Origin: Cerioporus squamosus
Lineage: Eukaryota; Basidiomycota; Agaricomycetes; Polyporales; Polyporaceae
NCBI GenBank assembly: GCA_022592435.1
Contig: JABYQS010000406.1
Coordinates: forward strand, 1-24,603
DNA length: 24,603 bases
Reading direction: 5' to 3'
The position numbers were made by a program, and so were the translations under genes. The notes under the pieces were generated by a model. It was not told where the DNA came from and made no database searches. It was given only the letters and a program-made list of their open reading frames with translations. Shown here piece by piece: positions 1 through 10,060 of this stretch (positions within the stretch are counted from its first letter, which is position 1; every line of letters starts with the position of its first letter).

Positions 1-333
1 AGTGAGGGTCATCGGGCTTTGCCGGGCTTTGGCGTCCGAATGTCGTGGCATTCGGGCGTCTGGCGGGACATGTTCTTCTCTCGACTCGGAGGAATCGTGA
101 GGTTGCTTCATCACGGTGGCGATTTAGTATCGCACCAGAGATCGGCAAGGTAAGAGCAGATGACGAGAAGGACGTCGCGATTGGCAGGCAGAGCCCACAT
201 CTCTTGAGATGCCGCGTGGCAGGACAAAGAGCACGGAGCACTTTATGGGTCCGTCCTCCGATCGCTCGTCTCACAGCTCACAGCCCCCCGTCTCCCCCCA
301 AACCCTCAGTCGTCGCTGTTCCCTTCTTGCAGC
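1..333. other. intergenic sequence upstream of the 376-aa gene
   Basis: I see no convincing gene here. An open frame at 45-353 has no recognisable content and overlaps the start of the real gene. A 7-bp inverted repeat (CCGAATG / CATTCGG, 36-42 and 49-55, 6-nt loop) lies near the edge. A pyrimidine-rich stretch around 285-330 precedes the ATG at 334, as is common in fungal promoters and 5' leaders. No TATA box stands out. Confidence 0.4.
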
Positions 334-1763
334 ATGGATTCCCTTACGATTGACGTCGCGGATGCTGTGATCTCGGCCCATGAGAAGCAAGCAGAGGTTC
401 GTACTGCTTGTCTGGTTTATGACCAGGCGATGCTCGAGTAAGTCCCCCTTATGGGCCGGTTCGATGTGATGCTGATGTTTCTTTCCTTCCGTAGCTTACG
501 GGCGGATTACTTCCTCGACGCCGATCCAGCATCCTGGCCCGAAGGACTCGCTGCCAGGCTTGAGCTCCTGAATAAGGAGCGCCGTAAGCAGCGTCGCACC
601 GATCTGCGTTCCGCGCAAACTGCCCTACGGAAGCTGTTGATGATACCAGCTCAGAAGTCCGGCAACAGCGTGGATATTGATTGTCAGGGCTCGTCCGGTG
701 AGCACTCCATATCCGACGCCAAAGCCAGCGCTGAATGGGGAGCGCAGACGAACCTTGCCAGAGACGGGGTGATGCTGACACCAAGGGCAGCCACGCGGAG
801 GTAAACTCCGACTTGATGCATGAACTGAACGCGCAAGTTGCGGCAGCGTTCGAGCGATGCGCGCGTTTTCAAGTGCTTTTCCAGACGGTGAGTTCGCGAG
901 GCACGTTGGGGTCATTGTCCTCAAACGCCATCGTTGCAGTTCGACGACCTCTACGATGCGCGCGTGAAGAGTCGCACCATAGCTCCCCAAGACCGTGTTA
1001 GCCTGCGTCGTGCCAGGCCAAGGATGCAGAAGGGTCTGTACGAAGCAAAGAAGCTCCGTGATACCATCAGGTGCATTACCAGCGAGTGGTGGCCCTATGT
1101 CGAAGTCTTGATGTCCGAGGTACGCCGGTAATCCTTCGACGGACAATGTTCTCTAATCAGGCACAGGTCGAGCTCAAGACGTTTCTCAAGACGATGCGCG
1201 ACATGAAGATTCCGTTTCGTCTTTTTCTTGAGAAGACTACACCGGTATGCGAAGAGCTTGCGAAGCTTTATGCCACCCGCGACACCATCGTCCAGGACGT
1301 GATCAAGACGACCTTCCGTCTTGAGACCAGCTGGCTCGCTCTCGACCAACGGCCGCTGTTCGGCTACCGGTACCGACACGAAATGAAGATATACGACAGT
1401 CTCCTTGCACAAGCCAAGGCACAACGGCCATCCCATGATGCAGCTCTCCTCGCCGTGAGGGTAAGTCGTGAGTTTCTCGCGACCCAGAGCTGATCGCATT
1501 CAATGACAGAAACTCGATGCCTGGGCCTCTTCTCCGGCCGTCGTCCCCGGTCCTCGAGGCATTGACATCTGTATCGACCGCTTGTTCGAGGCAGATGAGA
1601 AGGTTCGAGAGCTGCATAGAGCCATCAACGCCATGACCAAGGTGAGTATGAAGCTCACTTCACGCCGATTGTACTGACGTCGATGGCGCAGTTGGTTGAC
1701 CCCCTCCTCATCTCCCTGGAGGGGCATGTCGCCACGCTGTCCCAGCTCTCCTCCGCAGACTAA
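334..1763 (+). CDS. unrecognised 376-aa helical protein, 7 exons
   Basis: I do not recognise this family. Exons joined by frame and splice consensus: 334-437, 495-697, 748-887, 940-1119, 1161-1460, 1510-1641, 1692-1763 (stop TAA). Introns are 41-57 nt with GT-AG ends and the frame stays open throughout, which argues for a real, spliced gene. The fourth intron could instead end at 1166, also in frame. The start MDSLTIDVADAV was chosen because it is the first ATG of an exon with a strong GTAAGT donor. The predicted protein is rich in charged helical segments (for example MRDMKIPFRLFLEKTTPV and DEKVRELHRAINAM), with no signal peptide, membrane segment or zinc motif. It lies 399 nt upstream of the Tnp2-like transposase on the same strand, so it could be an accessory gene of that element; this is inference from position only. 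Confidence 0.6.
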
Positions 1764-2162
1764 CTTGTCGGCGGGCAGAGCGTCGACACGTAACATCAGG
1801 CAGTAGCTCGCAATAATTCGGCAGATTGAACGCTTCCTCCGATATGTGTTGTACAGTATTGTAATGAACTTGAACGTGATTGTTATTCCTCCCTCCAATC
1901 GCAACTTGATGATTAATCATCTTTCACGTGTCGGAGGGGTGACCATCACGAGGATCTGGACTCTGATAGCGCGGCTTGACCGTAACGATTCGCCTCCATT
2001 CCGCCCTCTAGCCCTCTCCTCCCCCGTCGAGCTCCTGCTCTGCTACACCAACGACTCGGTCGCTATCCGTGGCTGAACACGGGCCTGTGCAGAAAGGTGT
2101 GTAGACATCACAAACTCACCCGGATGCTGATAAGTAAGGGGGTAATCGGTAAAGCTACATAC
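1764..2162. other. intergenic spacer between the two plus-strand genes
   Basis: This holds the 3' flank of the 376-aa gene and the promoter side of the transposase gene. It is AT-richer around 1800-1920. I see no gene, no clear TATA box and no terminal inverted repeat. Confidence 0.4.
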
Positions 2163-5100
2163 ATGGCGGATAGTCAGACTTTCGATGTGAGTTTGTTCCT
2201 GCAATGGGGAGTCAGTAGCCACTCACATGTAGCCTGCAGGCCGACAAGCTCAAGTCTGAGGCCCCGGTGACTGTGTGGCGACGTGCGCGATGGGACAACT
2301 TACGCGCAACTGCTGTATCGGCCCCGGTCAAGCCCGTAGTTGTGGACGACCTCAACGACTTAATGACCAAGCTTACTCTGGCAGAGGCGGAACCAGCGTC
2401 GACCGCAGCTCAGAAGAGTTCAGATGCCGAGGCAACCTCTCCGCCGTTCAAGGCTTCGAACTTGCCGAGCGGGCCCGAGGAATCGCTTCCGGTCGAGAGG
2501 AGATCCATGGAGTTGGACGATCTCACTCATCTTCAGCTAGCCTTCATCCAAGGCATGGTCGCCTTCTCTACCTCCGGCCATGCTATCCGCTTTCTCAAGC
2601 ACCGGCTCCCCGCTTGCGACTACGAACGCTGGGATGTCGACTCGGACAAACCTTTGAACAGCGGCACCTTCGCTCTCGATCCGAAAGACCCTCACAGTCG
2701 AGCGTTTCTGGAGTACCAGGAGTGGCTCGTCGAGTCTGTCTACACTCTGCTGGAGATGCGCGGCGGACTGGATCCCGATGTTGAAGGGTATAGGGAGGGG
2801 CTCGAGCGGCAGGTGCGGGGTGAACTTGAGAGCCTGGAGGACATCAAGGAGATGGAGTGGGAATTGCGCAACACTACTGCGGACAGCGACGGAACGTCTG
2901 CCCATACTATTGATACTGGTACGTCTTTTCGTCAACTTCAGTCACATTGTCGTTAGCCCTGACAGGGTACTACGCAGGACGCCACTTCACTGCCCAAATG
3001 TCTACATGGAGTCCCATGCAGGCCCCTGTCCACGCCTTCACAATCGTTTTGGCCACTTCGACGCTGTTACTGGGCTTGTCGCGCAGAGCGACGACAGTAT
3101 TGATGGGCGGTCTTCGGAGTTCCATCCAGCTTACTCTCGAATACGCACGTTCTCCGCAGCCTCTGCAACCTCAGGATCACCGCCTTCTGCGACGCCTCGC
3201 GCGCGACCCTCGCACGGTTGTCAATGCTTTCGACTTGGACCCGTGCGTGACAGCGTACAACTGCTGCCCTAGCTGTTTTGCTTTGTACGACTTGGCGGGT
3301 AAAGTCCCACAGCAGTGTACATACCGCTCGACGCTCTCTAGCGACCCTTGCGGCGAAGATCTCTGGCTCCGACGGACGATCCGAGGGAAGTCGATGCAGT
3401 TTCCTGTTCGGAAGTACTTGCACCAATCGATGAAGCACTGGCTTGGCCGCATGCTCTCCCGAGAAGACATCGAGACTTGGTTACAACTTCCCAGACACGG
3501 TGACGCGCCAGATCGCATGACCGACATGTTCCATGGGATCGCGTTGACGAATTTCCTCGGCCTCGATGGCAAACCCTTCCTGGAGGCTCCGGGGGACGAG
3601 CTGCGGTTAATTTTCAGCTTGTCGGCCGATGGCTTCAACCCATATCAGATGAAGCTGGCCAAGAAGAAAGTCTCGAGCACGGCTATCTATATGGTATGCC
3701 TCAACCTTCCCCCACATCTTCGGTATCTTCCCGAGAACATGTACCTCGTCGGCGTCATCCCTGGCCCCACGAAGCCTTCCACCGAACATATCAATCACTT
3801 CTTGAGCCTTCTTGTCGACGAGCTTTCCGACCTGTGGCATCCAGGCGTGCAATACACTCGTACCGCATTAAGACCTCGGGGCCGTCACGCTCGCACTGCG
3901 TTGGTTCCACTTGTCGCCGACACACTAGCAGCCCGACAGCTCGCAGGCTTTGGCCCCTACAACAAGGCTAGCGTCTTGTGCACCGTTTGCAAGATCTCGG
4001 ACTACGGAGTCGAGAGTACAGACTATTCACGGTTCGTGCCCCGCGACGAAGACGAGCACCGTGCTGCGGCCATTGCTTGGAGAGATGCGTCCTCAGAGGA
4101 AGAATGCCAGGCCATATTCGATCGCACCGGCATCCGCTGGTCAGAGCTTCTGCGCTTGGAGTATTGGAACCCTTGCGCCTTCATCGTCATCGATACGATG
4201 CACAACCTCTATCTTGGGCTACTGCAACACCATGTTCGCGGATTCTGGGGTATCAACGTCGATCCCAAGTTCGTCGAAGGAGACACCTCTGCGCTCGAAG
4301 ACGCCCCCCCTCCTGAACGACCGAGTGACTCGGCGATGCAGAGGGGCGAGAGGGCACTCCTCTATGCTTCCAGGAATGGCCTCCGCAAGCTCAAACGACC
4401 TATTCTCTACCATCTCTGTGTAGATCACGGGCTTCGCTACGCCGGTTTCAACGAACATCTGGTCGAGAATCTGGAAGAGTGGGTCAGTATCCGAGCGCAT
4501 ATCTCTGATCCGAAACCTAATAGCCCTATTCTAGCGGAAGAAGGAGGGTTTACCTATCCCTCGACCCGAGGAGCTGTGTGAGTACCGCGGACACGTGGAC
4601 AACTTCAAAATTCAAGACTAATATTCGCTGCACAGCTATTCCTATGCCTGACTACGGGGACCGGCTCACATCGAAGATCACGCAGGCCGAGAAGTCCCTC
4701 CGCAAGGGCAACAAGACAACTACGTTGACCGCCTTTCACAAGGATGTTCTCGTCGCCATGTGCGATATACGTGATTTGGACGCACAAGGGACCAAGCCGG
4801 TGCTTGCCGCTCGACTGGTTAAATTTGTGCGTTCTTCATAGCGAGCTGTGTTGTTCACGTCTCATCGGCGATCGCAGCGGGAGGAATACATCGCCCAGCA
4901 AGAACGGGAGGCGTCCGATGCAGTGCATGAAGCTGACAAGGTGAAGTCTTTCCGAATTGAACCCCCAACCTTGTCGGCTGATAAATCGCTGTAAATCGCA
5001 GTTAGATGCCGCTGCCAATGAGGACGAGGACGAGGACGAGGACGAGGAGGACGAGGAGGAGGACGAGGTAAGACGCATGTCAGTCTGCCCATATTATATC

Positions 5101-6595
5101 TGATCTACTATACAGGACAACGAGGAGGAGGAGTTTCTCCGGCATGGAGGAGAGGCGATTGGCCGAGAGACCCTCGATGCGTACATCGAGGATCGGAAGC
5201 GTATGGAGATTCCGAGCTGGGTCAACCCACCGCCTATCGCATTCGGCACGACGCAACATGGCAAGCTCAGTGCAGATCAGTGGCGCACGCTTTGCACGAT
5301 CAATCTCCCGGTAACACTCATCCGCACGTGGGGTTTTCAAGAACCCAGACGAGTCGAGATGATGCGGAACTTCCTCGACCTAATTGAAGCGATTGAGCTT
5401 GTCGGCCTCCTGGAGATCGACGAAGAACGCATCGTCCGCGCTGAAGTCCTGATGGAGAGGTATTTGAAGACCGTGAAGGAGATGTATAAGGGGTCGAAGA
5501 TCCTACCGAACCATCATCTCGCCCTTCATCTTGGTGTCTTCCTGCGCTTGTTTGGGCCCGTACACTCGTGGCGAGCATTTGTGTTCGAACGCTTCAATTA
5601 TTTCCTCCAGACATTGAATACCAATATGACATTCGGTGAGTGTGCTAGTATCAATATGGCTGGGATGAATTCACTGAAAAACCGCGCCCCAAGGGGAGTT
5701 GGAGATGACCTTCATGATGCGAAGCTGTCGAGAGGCAAACTTCCGCCCCATCCTTCGGACGCCTACCGTCAGGCGTCATATGAGCGCATTCTCCGATGCG
5801 TTGCGGGCGCTGGACAAGGACGATCGCCGCGGCATGCGCCTTGACGCCATCTTACAATCTGCGGCAGCTGACGACCCTCTAGAGGAGCCTCTACAGTCGA
5901 AGGCGTCTGTGCAGAAGAGGATCATGTTATCCGCCACTGTATTCGCAGCGCTGACGAGTCGGCTTAACATTGACGAACCCAGGAAATACGTCACAGACAC
6001 TGCTGCCGCGACTGGCTCCAGTTGTGTTCTCTCACAGACAGCGACTCCGTGCACCGTCCTAGCGATCTCTGGAGTCGATTATAAACCACACAGTCGGTCC
6101 GCAGGCAACAGTAATGTGATTTTCCGTCACCCGAGTCTCAAGGGGTCTCACCCAGGGCGCATTGAGGAGATGTTCCGGCACTCCCGAGGTTCAGGAGAAC
6201 ATGTGAGACACGAGACGTTCTTTGTGGTTCGCGGGCTCGCAACACTTGAGGGCGAAGACATCAAGCTGGATCCTTACCGGGAATACCAGCCCGTCGGCGG
6301 GAGTCTCTACTACAACACTTACACCGACGAAACGTTCGTTCTCCGCGTGCCGGATGTCGTCAGTCACTTCGCGAAGACAGCTATGGATCATCTTGTCGTA
6401 TGGCGACGGCTTTCAGAAGACGGTCCCCTAGAGGCCGTCCGGTTTCAGAGACCATGCGTCCACGTACGACCGCTGGATCGGGTGAGCTCCCTGTTCACGC
6501 TCTAGTTCCTTCGAAGCTGACCATTATGATAGCTCCTCCGTGACGCGAACACGTCCGACTTAGTCGTCGGTGCAACAGAAGGGGATCAGACCTAG
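2163..6595 (+). CDS. CACTA/Tnp2-like transposase, 1317 aa, 10 exons, apparently intact
   Basis: Probable DDE transposase of the CACTA (En/Spm, Tnp2/Transposase_21-like) group in its basidiomycete form. Exons: 2163-2186, 2240-2918, 2966-4482, 4535-4577, 4636-4826, 4878-4940, 5002-5067, 5116-5635, 5694-6481, 6533-6595. All nine introns are 47-61 nt with GT-AG ends, and every junction keeps frame. Landmarks: a Cys cluster around residues 328-363 (YNCCPSC, DPCGEDLW); SADGFNPY with candidate catalytic Asp about 456; the block PENMYLVGVIPGP; CTVC about 573; FIVIDTMHNLYLGLL with candidate Asp about 644; an acidic run about 846-868; GKLSADQWRTLC; and FERFNYFLQ with candidate Glu about 1019. The C-terminus has LDPYREYQP and PCVHVRPLDR, as I recall for this family. 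The hydrophobic stretch near residue 260 is a family feature, not a proven membrane segment. No terminal inverted repeats were located, so a domesticated copy is possible. Confidence 0.82.
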
Positions 6596-9100
6596 ATTGC
6601 GTGTACGTAGGGTGAGTTTCTTACATAGCTTGATGCCCACGAAGTTCGAGGTCAATTACTTAGTTACCTCACTGCACTGGCGCATGGTTTGGTACTGGTG
6701 GATTGGACTACCGAGTATTGTATAGCGAGAGCTCGTCGGATGGTGTGCGGAAAATATATACCTCGTGCGCCCACGACGAGAATCAGCACCGTGACGAGGA
6801 GGCGCCGGCGGAAGAGCCCGTTCGGGTGGCGCTCAGCGCGAATCGCGATACGTGGCGCTCCTCGACATCTCCTCTCAGTTCACCACTGCACCGTTGACTC
6901 TGCCGGATGTCTCTCCCACACGCATATTACCCTGTGCAACCTATCTCAGCATCGATGGCAGTCCACTCTGCTTGCGTCGCTCGTTTGCGCCGCGATCTTG
7001 GCTGGAGTTGAACACGAACAGCGAATGCGGTCAATGCCCCGTCTCAGGTAAGTCTGGGCTACATGAGTCGTTTTCTTGCACTTATATACTGTCCGTCTGA
7101 CGTCTAGCTCATCGTCCAGCTTGTCTGCTGCTATCACACGGCGGTGGATGTACACTCGTGCCGGCAGTGCGGATATCTGGAATGCCGAGTTGGATTTGGG
7201 GACTCGGGAGTGCTACGCCAAGGCGAGTTTGTATTCATGTAGTTCCATACACTGCACCAGATTTTTCCTCGACAACATCTCATCACCTGCTCTTGTGAAG
7301 CATGCGACCACTCGAGCTACCGCGCCGACATCGTCCCTATCGAGCATCCCGCCGCGATTGTGCTCTGACCTCCATACCCTCTCTAGACTGCCACACCCGG
7401 GATTGTCACCGGCGAACCAGTATGTACGTCCAATCGTCCAGTGACTGCGCGCACTCGCTCATCCAGTTTCCAGACTGTTGCAATCTGTCGCCTTGCTGCT
7501 GCGGCAGCTGCGCTGCCTGCGCAGTGTGTCGCAGCTTATCGAAGCCTCGAAGCCCTGGGCTTCGACATGCAAGGTACGCACGTCGTGGTGTCCCAGTGCG
7601 AGGGGGCACTTATGAACTAGTGCAGCACGTCGCCGAGCGCACGCACACTCGGCATCATCTTGGGTCCGTTCCCAGCGCGGGTTCGCCCGACTCGACGCGC
7701 CTTTCTGACCCGCGAATGTCGTGACAGTCGTACAGCCCAGCCCTTCCACAGAGCGCGGCGAACCCGGCAGAAGTTGCTCATGTGCGCCGACACTATCCCT
7801 ATGCGCAGGTGAACCGGTACACCTTCTCACGACGCTTCCCGACCAAGTTGTCACCGGCGGCCATGATCCTCATCGACACCTGGTACGTACCTCTAGTCCT
7901 TTGCCCGAGATGACTATCCAGGTCGACGTGTACTCACATGAGCATTATCTTGAAGTACAGTGCCTTCAGCCAAGGCTCAAGACGAACATGAACAGCGCAA
8001 AGTCGATTGTGGGACGCCGGGGGGTGTTGGACCAGGGACCAGGGGGGCGTGTTTCGCCGACCGATTGGTCACATGTCTCGCAGTTCAAGGCGCAGGTCAA
8101 GGAGCGATAGGTGGTGGGGTATGTGGACCGCGAGCAACAGACTGGTGGCCATCGCGCCGTTCCAATAAGCTCTGGAGTGCACAACTCGCTGGCAAGAGCC
8201 CCGCTGCGCGTTCACAAGTTCATGGAGGAGCTGCTGATGTCAGTCGCCGTGCTGAAGCTGCTACTCATGACCTGTAGGACCACCTATTGGACGACCCGGC
8301 AAGATATCGTGTTGCGCGTATCCGGCCTCATCTCTACACAACTCCGCTTCCCGCCGCCGATTCGAGGCCGACTGACCTCTACCGTGCGTCGGGGCGGCAC
8401 TGCCATCTCGGACGCATTACGAGCTGGCAGTCGACGCAATCTGAACCTCGGTGAGTACTGAGAGCTTCGCTCGCTGACTATCGCTGGCAGGGTATATCCG
8501 ACGTCGCTATGTTGCGTCGCACGTCTTCAAACGACAAAGCTGGTGAGGAAGAGAAGGCAAACGATCGCTTCCGCAAGCTCGTCGCACTTCACACCTGGAT
8601 CTCCCTTCTTTCCGACATCTACGCAACCGCCGGGTACTCGTATTGTCGTGCAACTCAAACCCTGTTGCAGTCTCTCACTGGCCGTACGCCGTCCGCGCTC
8701 GGCGAGGTCGGGGCTCTGCAGCGTCCCTGCATGTGTGGGAACATGGTGTCGCGTTGACGAGGTGAGCGAGCATAGCCCTCAGAGTATGCCTGGACTTTAA
8801 CCTTGACTTTCAATGTATCTTCCTCAGGTGTACTAGCTCTTCGAGGACGCCGAAGCGAGCCAAGCGCCGTGGACACGTCCTGCCTTCTCATCCCATTGCC
8901 CTTGTTACTGTACCTACCAGGTTGTGTACTACCGTGCTGCATGTACCAGCATCTGAGTGAGCGCGACACGACATCGCACGATGATTGCGCATTCGCGGTG
9001 GCAATCCGACACCTATCGCGTCGCCGAAACCGTGGCCGACTCGCGGCCCGATTGCACGCGCGATTCGGCGCGTCAACATGCAGGATGTTCCCTCCATTAA
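6596..9100. other. unresolved 2.5-kb region with splice-like signals
   Basis: I cannot assemble a convincing gene here. Intron-like segments on the plus strand include 7048-7107 (GTAAGT to TCTAG), a GTACGC donor at 7574, 7883-7921 (GTACGT to ATCCAG) and 8451-8490 (GTGAGT to GGCAG with an upstream GCTGAC). The pieces between them change frame and give no recognisable protein. A segment at about 7810-7882 (NRYTFSRRFPTKLSPAAM) reads like exon sequence. It may be a decayed multi-exon gene, or an intact gene of a family I do not know. None of the open frames in either strand is supported on its own. Confidence 0.3.
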
Positions 9101-9652
9101 AATGTGAAATGTTGATCCTTTGTTGTCGTCACTTCTTCTCGATGTTTTGGAGACGAATGTTGGATGAATATGGAGGCAACATGTGGCATTTCAGGGCCCT
9201 ATTCGCCCAATGTCTAGTCGTTCAACATGCCGGACAATATTTGACCTGTTTGCGATGTGTTACCAGCAGTGTTGACCCAGGAAACAACGAGCAAACAAGC
9301 CCCATAATTGCGGCTTATTGTCTGGGTTAATTTCGGGGAAACACCGTGCAATGTTGTCGCGGTAAGTATGACAACTTAACACGCCATTTTACCTCAATGT
9401 GCAGAGAGTTGAAAGGGAGCAAACATGTCATATATTCACCCCATATTGCTCTGCAATGTTATCGGCGCAAACATGGTGTCATCATGATCCATGTTCTCTC
9501 CATATTGACAATAGAAACAAGGGGAGATTATGGCGGAAAACATGGCGCCATGTTCACCCAATATTCGCCCATATAACATCCCGTAAACAGTATTTCTTTT
9601 GCCACAATGTTTGCTCAATGTTTACCCCGGAAATATCGGACAATGCCCCCTG
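9101..9652. other. AT-richer stretch with recurring CAATGTT / AACATG motifs
   Basis: This is visibly AT-richer than its neighbours and holds no supported gene. The short words CAATGTT, ACATG and CAATATT and their complements recur many times between about 9105 and 9645, including a perfect palindrome at 9539-9554. It directly abuts the left LTR of the Gypsy element. It could be a degenerate non-coding repeat or the end of an older element. Confidence 0.4.
9539..9554. repeat. 16-bp perfect palindrome
   Basis: AACATGGCGCCATGTT reads the same on both strands. It sits inside the motif-rich stretch left of the Gypsy element. Confidence 0.8.
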
Positions 9653-10047
9653 TGATATTAGCACAGAGACAAGGGGAAAGTACATGGGGGAAAGCGCACC
9701 TAGTCCCAATGACCAGGAGGTCGAGATGGGGACCAGGTAAGCGCTGGGAGGGTCTTATATACTAGTCTACTCTGAACAATCACGTGCCAGTGGGGGTGAC
9801 TCATGCGGGAAAGGGAGCAAGGCTGTACGAGTGGGAGACAAAAGGGTGGGAAAACACATGGTAACGGGATGGTAAGTGCGAGAACAAGGCATGTGGCCGC
9901 GGGAACAGAGCATACGGGCGCGAGAATGAGATCAAGGGGTCCAAACTGGGATGTGTACGAAGTAGGAAAGGGATCAAGATGGGAAAGTGGAAGTTCCAGG
10001 AAAAACGAAAAGGAACGAGAAGGGGTGCTGGTCCACTGACCGTGACA
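9653..10047 (-). repeat. 3' LTR of the Gypsy element
   Basis: About 395 bp, nearly identical to 15665-16057. On the plus strand it begins TGATATTAG and ends CCGTGACA, so in element orientation it runs TGTCACGG to CTAATATCA with the usual TG/CA ends. The inner edge is fixed by the polypurine tract. The outer edge could be 9651 instead, because the sequence reads TGTGATA. Confidence 0.9.
9754..9764 (-). promoter_or_regulatory. TATA box of the Gypsy 3' LTR
   Basis: The minus strand reads TAGTATATAAG. In the 3' LTR it points out of the element toward lower coordinates, so it could drive read-through transcription into the 6.6-9.6 kb region. Confidence 0.45.
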
Positions 10048-10060
10048 TTACCCCCCTCCT
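10048..10060 (-). promoter_or_regulatory. polypurine tract of the Gypsy element
   Basis: The minus strand reads AGGAGGGGGGTAA immediately before the 3' LTR start TGTCAC. This is the expected plus-strand priming site. It overlaps the pol stop codon (TAG at 10061-10059). Confidence 0.75.

Noticed and set aside
45..353. Plus-strand frame of about 100 codons at the left edge
   Set aside because: No recognisable content, and it overlaps the start of the 376-aa gene in another frame.
2966..3130. Transmembrane helix in the Tnp2-like transposase
   Set aside because: The hydrophobic stretch is short, recurs in the family and sits before a Cys-rich block of a nuclear enzyme.
4836..5092. Minus-strand frames with long Ser or Pro/Arg runs
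   Set aside because: They are the antisense of the Asp/Glu-rich exon of the Tnp2-like transposase (5002-5067), so the low complexity is a mirror of the acidic run.
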